This document shows positions 7,362 through 13,835 of a stretch of 39,962 bases of DNA, piece by piece. The position numbers and the translations under genes are program-made. Origin of the DNA: a virus; the IMG/VR virus record IMGVR_UViG_3300046453_000173, positions 1 through 39,962 of that record; one strand, 5' to 3'. Numbering within the stretch: position 1 is the stretch's first letter; every line of letters starts with the position of its first letter. The notes beneath the pieces were generated by a model. The model was not told the origin of the DNA and searched no databases. It saw nothing but the letters and a program-made list of their open reading frames with translations.

Positions 7362-7619
7362 TGCCGTCTCTCCGGCTGTCACCCTTGGCGTTTCATCCAG
7401 TTGCAGGCCTAAGCCATTTACCAGACGGACACCACTCGAACTTTGTGTTGCGGGTTACACCTGTACTACGAGTCGAGTTCTCGCCTTGCAGTTAGCATCT
7501 CATGCAAGGGAAGCTGTTTTTACGGCAGTAGGATTGCCAGCCCTGCAGCTAAGACTAATTGTGTGTGGTGGCTGGTAAACAACGCCCCCGAAGTTCCCAG
7601 CCTTAAGCCACATTGGGCT

Positions 7620-7680
7620 GCTCACTCATGAGTTTCAGGATTCTCCACCGTTCCAGAACTGAGGGAAAGAGCGAGTGAGC
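7620..7680 (-). other. Hairpin with boxA-like sequence
   Basis: GCTCACTC (7620-7627) and GAGTGAGC (7673-7680) are perfect inverted arms. On the minus strand the 5' arm runs into CGCTCTTTCCC, which matches the boxA consensus of lambdoid nut sites. It lies about 640 bases downstream of the pL start. No boxB-type small hairpin could be assigned with confidence. Confidence 0.4.
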
Positions 7681-7697
7681 ATTCCGATGTGCGCCGG

Positions 7698-7796
7698 TTA
7701 CCCGGCGACTGCCACCAAAACGATAAAACCAACAGCCAACCAAAAATCCAGACACAAAACAGTTACTGCCAACCACCATGCGCCTCGTTCACTCAT
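7698..7796 (-). CDS. Candidate 32-residue single-pass membrane protein
   Basis: The frame begins MSERGAWWLAV and is almost entirely hydrophobic to the end (FWLAVGFIVLVAVAG), so one membrane helix is expected. The ATG at 7796 has GAGG five bases upstream, and the gene starts 37 bases after the lipoprotein stop on the same strand. Small membrane peptides such as lambda Kil are known from this operon, but I see no similarity to a named one. Confidence 0.5.
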   Translation of the reverse strand: MSERGAWWLAVTVLCLDFWLAVGFIVLVAVAG

Positions 7797-7833
7797 GATT
7801 GCCTCGATGCGCCTAAGCGCGAGGGTGTTTCAG

Positions 7834-8211
7834 TTATCGAACATCGACATCAGGGATAATTACTGATGGCTTGAAAGTTACCCGGTAAAAATAAGGGCTT
7901 GTCTTAACTCCATCGATCTGCTCAATGAAGAACGTCACGTTGTCGGAAAGACCAAGAAGGTGTTTTTTGAAGGAATTCGGACCAACTTTGCACACGATCC
8001 CCAGTGTGTTGGCGGTGCTACTGTTGTCCTTCGAACACAGCCCCTCAATCGACAGCATGTAATCGCCAGTGATGCCGTTATAGAAAACCACTCTGCGGTT
8101 TACTTCAAAATTGTCAGAAGCGGTACTGAGGTTTTTCGAAACCACGTCGGCATCATTGACGTCACACCCGGCCAGTGCCAGAAGGGAAAGAACCAAGGCG
8201 ATCTTTTTCAT
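7834..8211 (-). CDS. Phage-encoded lipoprotein
   Basis: This 125-residue protein has a lipoprotein signal, MKKIALVLSLLALAGC, with lipobox LAGC and C16 as the modified residue. The mature part (VFYNGITGDYMLSIEGLC, GLSDNVTFFIEQID, YFYRVTFKP) resembles a beta-sandwich lipoprotein common in lambdoid left operons. Annotators often suggest superinfection exclusion for it, but I know of no proof. D17 follows the lipid Cys, which by the Lol rule would favour retention in the inner membrane. AAGGAAAA precedes the ATG. It is the first gene under pL. Confidence 0.85.
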   Translation of the reverse strand: MKKIALVLSLLALAGCDVNDADVVSKNLSTASDNFEVNRRVVFYNGITGDYMLSIEGLCSKDNSSTANTLGIVCKVGPNSFKKHLLGLSDNVTFFIEQIDGVKTSPYFYRVTFKPSVIIPDVDVR

Positions 8212-8320
8212 TAAAATTTTCCTTATCTGTGCGTGAACCTGGTTAGCGAATCATCCCGGTATTCGTACGCCCTGGGCGGCTACTTCGTGGGCGTCCTGCC
8301 TGTTCGCTGTTGATGAATTT

Positions 8321-8349
8321 AATGTAGGATATCTGACATTTTAAGTCAA
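8321..8349 (-). promoter_or_regulatory. pL promoter
   Basis: On the minus strand TTGACT (8349-8344) is followed after 17 bases by TACATT (8326-8321). The OL palindrome 8324-8337 covers the spacer and -10. The -35 hexamer and operator resemble those of the pR promoter at 9871-9900, which supports the assignment. Confidence 0.75.
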
Positions 8350-8372
8350 TAGTGTTTTGTAGGTAATCTTAC
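8324..8372. promoter_or_regulatory. OL operators for CI/Cro
   Basis: Two 14-base palindrome-like sites, GTAGGATATCTGAC (8324-8337) and GTAGGTAATCTTAC (8359-8372), lie 35 bases apart. They match the OR sites next to cI (9836-9849 and 9884-9897), giving a consensus GTAGGATATCCTAC. Confidence 0.75.
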
Positions 8373-8441
8373 ATTTTAAGTTGGGTGAGTGTTATTTACC
8401 TGAGGTGGGTGTATTTTGATTAAAATTTGTTCGGAGGTGGC

Positions 8442-8645
8442 ATGGAAACTAACTGGGAAGACGAGCGGGCGGCTTTTATGGCGGGCGAGATCGGAGAGGC
8501 GGTTATGCAGCTGGTGGTTGATGGTTCAGAGATCAACCAGGACAACATCATTGACTATCTGGAGCTGAAGAGAAAGACGGTGGGCAACACGATTCACAAG
8601 GGAGTGCTGCGGGATGCTGCAGCGTTCGTTAGGCGTGGGAATTAG
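8442..8645 (+). CDS. Small helical phage protein, possibly YmgB/AriR-like
   Basis: This 67-residue acidic protein begins METNWEDERAAF and contains EIGEAVMQLVVDGSEINQ, DNIIDYLELKRKTVGNTIHK and GVLRDAAAF. The helix pattern and the AV..LV.DG...N..NI core recall the YmgB/AriR regulators of Enterobacterales, but this is a weak likeness. The ATG at 8442 has GGAGG four bases upstream. It lies between OL and the cI operon, where phages often carry lysogeny-expressed genes, and is read in the opposite direction to both. Confidence 0.65.
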   Translation: METNWEDERAAFMAGEIGEAVMQLVVDGSEINQDNIIDYLELKRKTVGNTIHKGVLRDAAAFVRRGN

Positions 8646-8650
8646 GACAC

Positions 8651-8672
8651 AAAAAACCGGCGCGATGGCCGG
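8651..8672 (-). terminator. Terminator of the cI operon
   Basis: On the minus strand CCGGC pairs with GCCGG and is followed by six T residues (8656-8651). It begins just past the stop codon of the 135-residue gene, so it probably ends the transcript carrying cI and that gene. Confidence 0.8.
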
Positions 8673-8673
8673 A

Positions 8674-9081
8674 TTACTTCTTGTTTGCGTAATTTAGAAG
8701 TTTCTCTATTTTTTCAAGTGCTTGCTCTGGATTTAAAAGTTGAAAATCGCCATATTCATTTTGCTCGCCGTAGTTTGTCACAGCATCGCGGTATTTTTTC
8801 CAAGAGAGTAATATTGAGTTCTTGAATCTCGCTTGACTGACGTCTATCAGGTTATCGATTTCAGATTCTGAAACTGTAAGTCCATGAGCGCCAGGATAAA
8901 TTCCTTGCTCTATCAGTCGTTTTTGCTCTCGTAACTTAAGGCGTATAGCATCTGAAACAGCATTAAACTCTTTCCTTTTTTCGCCCTTTACGGCAAATCT
9001 ATAGCTCAAGTATCCACTTGCAGGAACTGCAATGAATGATACGATTATTGCAACAAGTGAAAGAACTCGATCAATCGTCAT
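8674..9081 (-). CDS. Membrane-anchored protein in the cI operon (lysogeny gene)
   Basis: This 135-residue protein has one N-terminal membrane helix (about residues 7-29, LSLVAIIVSFIAVPASGYLSY), a basic flank (KGEKRKEF) and a mainly helical cytoplasmic part with VSDAIRLKLREQKRLIEQGI and LLSWKKYRDAV. It lies downstream of cI on the same strand, the position of rex genes in lambda, so it is likely expressed from the prophage. Superinfection exclusion or another conversion trait is plausible by position only. AT-rich codon use differs from the late genes. Confidence 0.7.
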   Translation of the reverse strand: MTIDRVLSLVAIIVSFIAVPASGYLSYRFAVKGEKRKEFNAVSDAIRLKLREQKRLIEQGIYPGAHGLTVSESEIDNLIDVSQARFKNSILLSWKKYRDAVTNYGEQNEYGDFQLLNPEQALEKIEKLLNYANKK

Positions 9082-9092
9082 GGAGCACCGGT

Positions 9093-9188
9093 ATGGAAAA
9101 TGTAAGTTTATTGCCGCTTATTGCGCTGGTCGTGTCATGCACAAATCTTGCGATTATTCTTTTTATGATCTGGAGGTTACGAGATTAA
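9093..9188 (+). CDS. Candidate 31-residue membrane peptide
   Basis: The frame reads MENVSLLPLIALVV, then a hydrophobic run (TNLAIILFMIW) and a basic end (RLRD). This suggests one membrane helix. GGAG lies seven bases before the ATG. It is antisense to the cI operon: its start is 11 bases from the start of the divergent 135-residue gene, and its stop overlaps the last bases of cI. It could be a toxin-like or exclusion peptide, or chance. Confidence 0.35.
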   Translation: MENVSLLPLIALVVSCTNLAIILFMIWRLRD

Positions 9189-9835
9189 CGAATAACATCA
9201 TTAATTTCTTCATCTTCAACATGGCGAGAGGCTTTAAGGATTCCGGCTACATACTCCACTTTCAGCACTGCACTCTGCTGCAATGTTATTGGCCTATGAT
9301 CTTGATTGATACTAGTAAACTGATATCCGCCGTCGCGAGTGTAGTTGAGTACCTTGATCATGTTATGGCCGTCAGTAGTACGTACGAATACTTCATCTCC
9401 TGAATGGACTGAGGTGCCTGGTTCGATGAGCACGAACTCGCCCGACTGGATGCGCGGCCACATGCTATCGCCACGAACACGAAGCCCATAAGCATTAGGG
9501 TCATCGCTATAAATCTTGAGCCAACCGCCTCGGTCCTCGACCATGTCGATCATGCCATCAACTCCTAAAACGGCATCACCAACTACAGGAACGAGCCCTG
9601 GTCGAACCTTGCCTACATATGTGATGTTTTCGTCAATGTCGCCACCTTCAAGAATCCAGTGCGGATTGCAGCTTAGGGCAGCAGCTAGTGCCTGCAGGTT
9701 CTCACCACCAGGTTTATAGTCGCCTGACTCCCAGCCAGTGACGGTGACACGATTGACCCCTACGCGCTTGGCTAAGGTGTCTTGAGTTAGCTTTAACTCT
9801 TTGCGTCTTGATCGAATTCGGTCATTCATTTCCAT
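9185..9835 (-). CDS. cI: CI-like repressor (HTH plus S24 peptidase)
   Basis: This 216-residue protein keeps the prophage silent by binding OL and OR. It has an N-terminal helix-turn-helix (KELKLTQDTLAKRVGVNRVT to about residue 55) and a C-terminal S24 autopeptidase domain with S124 in RGDSMWP and K161 in MIKVL. The ATG at 9835 lies directly beside the OR3-like operator 9836-9849, and a second ATG two codons on is possible. No clear Ala-Gly or Cys-Gly cleavage pair is visible in the linker. The nearest segment is VVGDAVLGVDG. It is divergent from cro. Confidence 0.93.
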   Translation of the reverse strand: MEMNDRIRSRRKELKLTQDTLAKRVGVNRVTVTGWESGDYKPGGENLQALAAALSCNPHWILEGGDIDENITYVGKVRPGLVPVVGDAVLGVDGMIDMVEDRGGWLKIYSDDPNAYGLRVRGDSMWPRIQSGEFVLIEPGTSVHSGDEVFVRTTDGHNMIKVLNYTRDGGYQFTSINQDHRPITLQQSAVLKVEYVAGILKASRHVEDEEINDVIR

Positions 9836-9897
9836 GTAGGCAATCCTACCATTTAGTGATGTAGGATTCCTTGACTCTTTAATGTAAGATATCCTAC
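9836..9897. promoter_or_regulatory. OR operators between cI and cro
   Basis: GTAGGCAATCCTAC (9836-9849, OR3 position) and GTAAGATATCCTAC (9884-9897, OR1 position) are clear 14-base palindromes. A degraded middle site starts at 9861 (GTAGGATTCCTTGAC). Spacings of 25 and 23 bases are like lambda OR. Confidence 0.75.
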
Positions 9898-9900
9898 TAT
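9871..9900 (+). promoter_or_regulatory. pR promoter
   Basis: TTGACT (9871-9876) and TACTAT (9895-9900) are separated by 18 bases. The -10 overlaps the OR1 palindrome, so repressor binding would block it. It reads toward cro. Confidence 0.7.
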
Positions 9901-9934
9901 CCAAGTGTTCCATTCCCTTACCAAAGAGTGAGCC

Positions 9935-10132
9935 ATGAAAAAAGATGATGTTATTTCGTACTTCGATGGGGTGGGCAAAACAGCCAAGGCATTAGGGCTG
10001 TCACATGCCTCCGTATCGGGTTGGGGGGAAATTATTCCCAAGGGTCGAGCATTCGAGATCCAAGTTCTTACTGGTGGTGAACTGAAAGTTGATCTCTCTC
10101 TTTACAAAAAGTCTACCGCGCCAGCGGCTTAA
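9935..10132 (+). CDS. cro: Cro repressor, P22 type
   Basis: This 65-residue protein resembles P22 Cro: KKDDVISYFDG, then AKALGLSHASVSGWGEIIP as the helix-turn-helix, and a C-terminal VLTGGELKVDLSLY. It binds the same operators as CI in the opposite order and favours lytic growth. The ATG follows GAGTGAGCC. It is the first gene transcribed from pR. Confidence 0.92.
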   Translation: MKKDDVISYFDGVGKTAKALGLSHASVSGWGEIIPKGRAFEIQVLTGGELKVDLSLYKKSTAPAA

Positions 10133-10159
10133 CCAAAACCACAGAAGCGGAGAAACCTT

Positions 10160-10693
10160 GTGGATAACAAAGACTTTCCCACCCAGGACGACATCAGCGA
10201 AGCGATACACAAGCTGATCACGTTGTTCCCAGGCAAGTACAGCGCAATGGCACAGCAACTGGACCCGGTGGCCGGCACTGAAAATGCTCTGCGTAACCGC
10301 GTGCGCCAGATATCGGGTCAAGTAGTACCGCTGGGTATGGCAGCCGAAATGGAGTCGATCTCAGGTCGAAGCGATATCACCGAAGCCATGTGTAAGCGGG
10401 CTGGTGGAGTGTTCGTAAAGCTGCCTGAAATTGAGCAGATGGGCAATGAGGAGCTGCTTTACAAATTCAACGAACTCATGGCGGCTATGGGCGTGTTTGC
10501 TAAGGCTCATAACGAATTTACAGCTGATGGGGTACTGGACAACGAAGAGAGTAAAAAGCTGTTGAGTAAGGGTTACAGAGTGCAGTCATTGGTCTCTGAA
10601 ATTTACGCAGTGACAGTACTGATGTTTGGAAAGGGTGACGCCACAGATATGCGGTCTGTGGCGTCGGGCGCATTAACTAAACGTGTGGAGTAA
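10160..10693 (+). CDS. CII-family phage regulator (YmfL/CP76 type)
   Basis: This 177-residue protein falls in the phage CII/CP76 regulator family, which stands in for lambda cII in many enterobacterial prophages. Its start is GTG (10160), with GGAG seven bases upstream. The N-terminal half has YSAMAQQLDPVAGTENALRN, likely part of the DNA-binding domain. The C-terminal half is helical (MGNEELLYKFNELMAAMGVF). It follows cro directly in the pR operon and probably influences the lysis-lysogeny choice. Confidence 0.8.
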   Translation: MDNKDFPTQDDISEAIHKLITLFPGKYSAMAQQLDPVAGTENALRNRVRQISGQVVPLGMAAEMESISGRSDITEAMCKRAGGVFVKLPEIEQMGNEELLYKFNELMAAMGVFAKAHNEFTADGVLDNEESKKLLSKGYRVQSLVSEIYAVTVLMFGKGDATDMRSVASGALTKRVE

Positions 10694-10700
10694 TTAACGC

Positions 10701-10895
10701 ATGAACAGATTAACAGAATCTCGTTTGCGTGGGCAATTTCGTTGCGTGGCTTCAGGCTGCGCCAAACCGTTAGTGCCGTTGCGTTATGTGATGAGAATAC
10801 CGGGCGGCTGGATGCCTGTCACCCACAGCGCTCTGCAGGAAGTTGTGGCCCGATGCAAATATTTGGCGCTTCCGGCGCCGGGAGTGTGCCTATGA
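10701..10895 (+). CDS. Small phage protein of unknown function
   Basis: This 64-residue basic protein (MNRLTESRLRGQFRCVASGC at the start, then GGWMPVTHSALQEVV) follows the CII-like gene after seven bases and has GGAG upstream of its ATG. Its TGA overlaps the next ATG. No family was recognised. Confidence 0.55.
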   Translation: MNRLTESRLRGQFRCVASGCAKPLVPLRYVMRIPGGWMPVTHSALQEVVARCKYLALPAPGVCL

Positions 10896-11137
10896 ATCCT
10901 ATCGAGTTCATCCACAAAAACGTCGTGACGCAGCTTGTTGGCGAAGGTTTCCCCGAGGATGTCGCCAGGGGGGGGGCAGAAGAGGCGGTCGATCTGTATC
11001 GCCGCATGTCTCAGGCCAGCAGGAAAGGGCGCATCTACGACGATTGCCTTACTCAAGCCCGGCAATACTGCCGATTCCACACACCAAAACACCTGAAAGG
11101 GGGATCCAATGGAAAACGAGGTAATCGTGCCGTTTGA
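10892..11137 (+). CDS. Small phage protein of the replication region
   Basis: This 81-residue protein starts MNPIEFIHKNVVTQLVGEGF and has a helical core with EEAVDLYRRMSQASRKGRIYDDC. GGGAG lies seven bases before the ATG, which overlaps the preceding stop (ATGA). The end overlaps the next gene by 29 bases. A run of eight G residues near 10969 is a slip-prone site. The function is unknown. Confidence 0.65.
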   Translation: MNPIEFIHKNVVTQLVGEGFPEDVARGGAEEAVDLYRRMSQASRKGRIYDDCLTQARQYCRFHTPKHLKGGSNGKRGNRAV

Positions 11138-11291
11138 AATGGATTGTCGTGACAGTCACGGCGTAATTGTCCGTGTGATTGGTGTCGATCAGGTCAATCA
11201 GCGTGTCATTTTCCGGCGCCCAGGCTACCCGTATGACTGCGCGTGCCCGCGCAGAGACTTTGGTACCAAATTCAAGAAGGTGCAGGAATGA
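11109..11291 (+). CDS. DUF4222 family protein
   Basis: This 60-residue protein matches the DUF4222 pattern of phage proteins: a DxHG segment (CRDSHGVIVRVIGVD), then VNQRVIFRRPGYPYDCACP and a basic end (FGTKFKKVQE). GGGGG precedes the ATG by five bases. The TGA overlaps the start of the replication gene (ATGA), so it probably belongs to the replication operon. Its role is unknown. Confidence 0.8.
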   Translation: MENEVIVPFEMDCRDSHGVIVRVIGVDQVNQRVIFRRPGYPYDCACPRRDFGTKFKKVQE

Positions 11292-12346
11292 GCGTCTTAA
11301 TGCAGTTACTGGATCGCCCAATAGCGTTTCAGCCTTCTTTTGTTGGGCTGGGTGCTGGCGTAACCGGGGCTGTACTGCTTTCACAGTTGGTGTATTGGCA
11401 AAACCGCATGGATGGTTGGTTCTACAAAACTCAGGCTGAGCTGACGACTGAAACCGGTCTGTCACGCTATGAGCAGGAAGGCGCCCGTAAAAAGTTGGTT
11501 ACCGCTGGCGTACTGGAAGAAGAGCGCAGAGGGGTACCGGCAAAACTCTACTTCCGTGTTAACAAAAACCAGCTGGAAGCCCTGCTGATTCAGTATGCGG
11601 AAAACCAGCAATCCAGTATGCGGAAATCCCGCATTCAAGAATGCGACAAACCAGCAGACAAGAATGCGGAAATTCCGCCGACAAGTCTGCAGGAAACCCC
11701 CGAGCCAGATGGGGGAAATCCCGCATTCATTCATACAGGAGATTACACAGAGAATACTCCAGAGATTACTGCAGAGAAAAAACCTGTACGTCAGCCGGCT
11801 CCGCCAGCCGACCCGCAAGAGGATTCTCTCAAAATCGATTACAAGGCCGTGCAGGAAATCTTCCACACCACGCTGCCTGAACTGCCAGTCGTTTTAAAAA
11901 TCACGGACGAACGCCGCAAGAAACTTCGCAAACTCTGGGCTGACTACGAACTGAACCTCGAAAAGTGGGGTGCTTACCTGCGGTTCATCTCGAAAAAGTG
12001 CCGCTGGATGCTGGAAGACCGCCCAGACACCAACACTGGCAAGACGTGGCGCAAAAAGGACTTCGACTACCTGATCACCGAGAAATGCTATCTCAAGGTC
12101 AAGGAGGAGCGGGCGAATGACATGCCGAAAGTTCAGAAGCTTGATAGCGCTGCCCGTGAGGACGCCTACACCCGCCTGGTATCTCAACGCCGTAAACCAC
12201 AAAACGAGGTGGAAACACTGGCGAGGGAAATGGCCGGATCTTTGGGGCGCATGAGTGATTACGATGCCCGCCGGGCATGGACTGGTATCTGGGCGCAAGC
12301 AGTGGCGAAGGCCAGCGAGAACGACTTAGCGAGGTTGGCACCATGA
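11288..12346 (+). CDS. Replication initiation protein, lambda O analogue
   Basis: This 352-residue protein has an N-terminal winged-helix part (about residues 1-95: LLSQLVYWQNRMDGWFYKTQ, ELTTETGLSRYEQEGARKKL, RRGVPAKLYFRV). A low-complexity linker (about 100-180) and a C-terminal domain with KWGAYLRFISKKCRWML follow. This layout matches phage initiators that bind iterons and recruit the host helicase loader. The iterons lie in the linker-coding part of the gene. The ATG at 11288 overlaps the previous stop. The next gene starts in its last codons (ATGA). Confidence 0.8.
   Translation: MSVLMQLLDRPIAFQPSFVGLGAGVTGAVLLSQLVYWQNRMDGWFYKTQAELTTETGLSRYEQEGARKKLVTAGVLEEERRGVPAKLYFRVNKNQLEALLIQYAENQQSSMRKSRIQECDKPADKNAEIPPTSLQETPEPDGGNPAFIHTGDYTENTPEITAEKKPVRQPAPPADPQEDSLKIDYKAVQEIFHTTLPELPVVLKITDERRKKLRKLWADYELNLEKWGAYLRFISKKCRWMLEDRPDTNTGKTWRKKDFDYLITEKCYLKVKEERANDMPKVQKLDSAAREDAYTRLVSQRRKPQNEVETLAREMAGSLGRMSDYDARRAWTGIWAQAVAKASENDLARLAP
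11591..11735. other. Probable phage replication origin (iterons)
   Basis: At least four related blocks occur within the O-like gene: CAGTATGCGGAAAACC (11591), CAGTATGCGGAAATCCCGC (11614), AAGAATGCGACAAACC (11638) and AAGAATGCGGAAATTCCGC (11660). An inverted copy GGGGGAAATCCCGCATTC starts at 11711. Several are themselves palindromic around AAAT. Lambda ori has the same position inside gene O. Confidence 0.6.
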
Positions 12347-12690
12347 GAAAATTATCGATCCCGGTAGACGTGTTCGAGAGCGAGCGCGTTAACAGCGGCA
12401 TCCGCCGGTTAATTCTGGCTGGCATGCTGAAAGATACCCCTGAAAATCAAATGGGCCGAGTTATTCAGGCAGCCGCTGGCCCTACGTGGATGACGCTACG
12501 CGACCTTGAACGAACCGTCTTCATGATGTTTTTCGTGGCCGACACACAAGCCGCGATTAGCGCCAGGCTGCGCGAAGTTGACCCTAAGGTGCATGGTCTG
12601 GTGAAGGAAAAACGCATGTTGAAGGATCCGGACACCGGCAAGCAGGTTTATTTCTACCGGTTGGTAGCCGCAGAGGAGCAGCCAGCATGA
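12343..12690 (+). CDS. Winged-helix phage protein at the lambda P position
   Basis: This 115-residue protein begins MRKLSIPVDVFESERVNSGI. The C-terminal half looks like a winged helix: FFVADTQAAISARLREVDP as helix-turn-helix, then GLVKEKRMLKDPDTGKQVYF as the wing. It follows the initiator with an ATGA overlap, so it may help replication or regulate the operon. No DnaC-like ATPase motif is present, hence it is not a helicase loader. The exact family is not recognised. Confidence 0.65.
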   Translation: MRKLSIPVDVFESERVNSGIRRLILAGMLKDTPENQMGRVIQAAAGPTWMTLRDLERTVFMMFFVADTQAAISARLREVDPKVHGLVKEKRMLKDPDTGKQVYFYRLVAAEEQPA

Positions 12691-12920
12691 AGTGTGTATC
12701 AGGTATTGAGGTTCTGCCTTTGCTGGCTGTGGCGCACCGGGTGTGGCGCAGGTGGAAGATCCGCAGAATCCGAAGCGATTGGAAGATGTATCAGGATCTG
12801 CGCCGGCTAGCGAAGGTCAACGGGTGGGATCTGGTTCTGCTGGCATTCTCCTTTGAGGGGAATTATCTCACTGTGAAAGCGCAAGCACTCGACGTGCCAG
12901 GGAGGGTGAATGAAATCTGA
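12687..12920 (+). CDS. Small basic phage protein
   Basis: This 77-residue protein is Trp- and Arg-rich in the first half (VWRRWKIRRIRSDWKMYQDL) and ends VKAQALDVPGRVNEI. Overlaps of four bases with the upstream gene and 11 bases with the methyltransferase gene place it in the coupled replication operon. No known domain is visible. Confidence 0.6.
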   Translation: MKCVSGIEVLPLLAVAHRVWRRWKIRRIRSDWKMYQDLRRLAKVNGWDLVLLAFSFEGNYLTVKAQALDVPGRVNEI

Positions 12921-13458
12921 TAACCTTGGCGCGAGCCAAACACCTGCAGAGCACAAAGACCGCTGGCAGACCCCGATCGAGATATTCAGCGCGCTGGATG
13001 TTGAATTTGGGTTTTACCTGGACGCCGCAGCAGACCATAGCAACGCCCTCTGCGCTCGTTACCTGACAGAGCGGGATAATGCCCTGACGGTTGACTGGGA
13101 GAGTTACGGCGGCATCTGGTGCAATCCACCTTACAGCGCACCGGCGCCCTGGGTTGAGAAAGCGGCAGAGCAGTGCCGCGTACAAAATCAGCCGATCGTC
13201 ATGCTGTTGCCGGCAGATATTTCGGTGGGCTGGTTCTCGCTGGCGCTGCAGTCTGTCGATGAGATAAGGCTGATCACCGATGGCCGGCTGTCGTTCATCA
13301 ACGCGGCTACTGGACAGCCAGGGAAAAACGGAAATAACAAGGGCAGCATGTTTCTGATCTGGCGTCCATTCATCAAGCCTCGTTGCCAGTTCACCACCGT
13401 AAGCCGGGCTGAGTTGCTCAGAATTGGAGCTGGAGCACTGCGCGAGGTGGCGGCATGA
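12910..13458 (+). CDS. dam: Phage DNA N6-adenine methyltransferase
   Basis: This 182-residue protein belongs to the phage Dam family (PF05869 type). It has DRWQTPIEIFSALDVEFGF near the N-terminus, LDAAADHSNALC, and the catalytic motif WCNPPYS (N-P-P-Y, near residue 73). Members methylate adenine, typically in GATC, and can protect phage DNA or mimic host marking. It is intact, unlike the second methyltransferase at 4495-5270. GGGAGG precedes the ATG and the end overlaps rusA by four bases. Confidence 0.92.
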   Translation: MKSDNLGASQTPAEHKDRWQTPIEIFSALDVEFGFYLDAAADHSNALCARYLTERDNALTVDWESYGGIWCNPPYSAPAPWVEKAAEQCRVQNQPIVMLLPADISVGWFSLALQSVDEIRLITDGRLSFINAATGQPGKNGNNKGSMFLIWRPFIKPRCQFTTVSRAELLRIGAGALREVAA

Positions 13459-13835
13459 AATTAACGTTGCCATTCCCGCCAAGCGTAAACGGCTACTGGC
13501 GTTCGCCGAACAAAGGATCCTCCCGTGGTCGCACCCTGGTCAGTGAGCGCGGTAGGGCATTTCAGGCAGAAGCTATCGCTCAGGTGATGGAGCAACTGCG
13601 GCGCCGGCCGAAGCCTATCAGCGCGGATATTTCTGTACAGGTGATGTTCTGCCCACCGACTAAAGCCCGCAGGGACTTGGATAATTTCTTCAAGGCACTG
13701 TTTGACGCCATGACGCAGGCGGGCGTGTGGATCGATGATAGCCAAATTAAACACATTGATGCCAAGTGGGGGCCAGTAATCAAGGGTGGCAAGGTAGAAC
13801 TTCGGATCAGCGAGGTAGTGCCATGCGCGGACTGA
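13455..13835 (+). CDS. rusA: RusA Holliday junction resolvase
   Basis: This 126-residue protein is a RusA-type endonuclease that cuts four-way DNA junctions as a dimer. E. coli RusA is 120 residues. The acidic metal-binding set is visible as D74 and D76 in RRDLDNFFKAL and D94/D95 in WIDDSQIKHI. The N-terminus LPFPPSVNGYWR is typical. It sits between the Dam gene and DUF968, a common order in lambdoid replication regions. Confidence 0.93.
   Translation: MKLTLPFPPSVNGYWRSPNKGSSRGRTLVSERGRAFQAEAIAQVMEQLRRRPKPISADISVQVMFCPPTKARRDLDNFFKALFDAMTQAGVWIDDSQIKHIDAKWGPVIKGGKVELRISEVVPCAD

Larger units (their letters stand above)
6834..7697. other. 864-base structured stretch of the pL operon without convincing genes
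   Basis: No frame on the minus (transcribed) strand has both a good start and protein-like content. The stretch is dense in inverted repeats: 6966-7053, 7060-7090 (a terminator), 7228-7361 and 7620-7680. On the transcribed strand it contains boxA-like octamers CGCTCTTT (7666-7673) and TGCTCTTT (7236-7243). It also holds a T-arm-like segment near 7180-7197, but no full tRNA can be folded by eye. Position and content suggest an RNA leader that controls how far pL transcription proceeds. Confidence 0.5.

Noticed and set aside
7046-7495. 149-residue open frame on the plus strand inside the left operon
   Set aside because: It is antisense to pL transcription, has no good ribosome site or known domain, and runs through the terminator and inverted repeats. 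It is more likely a by-product of GC-rich structured DNA.
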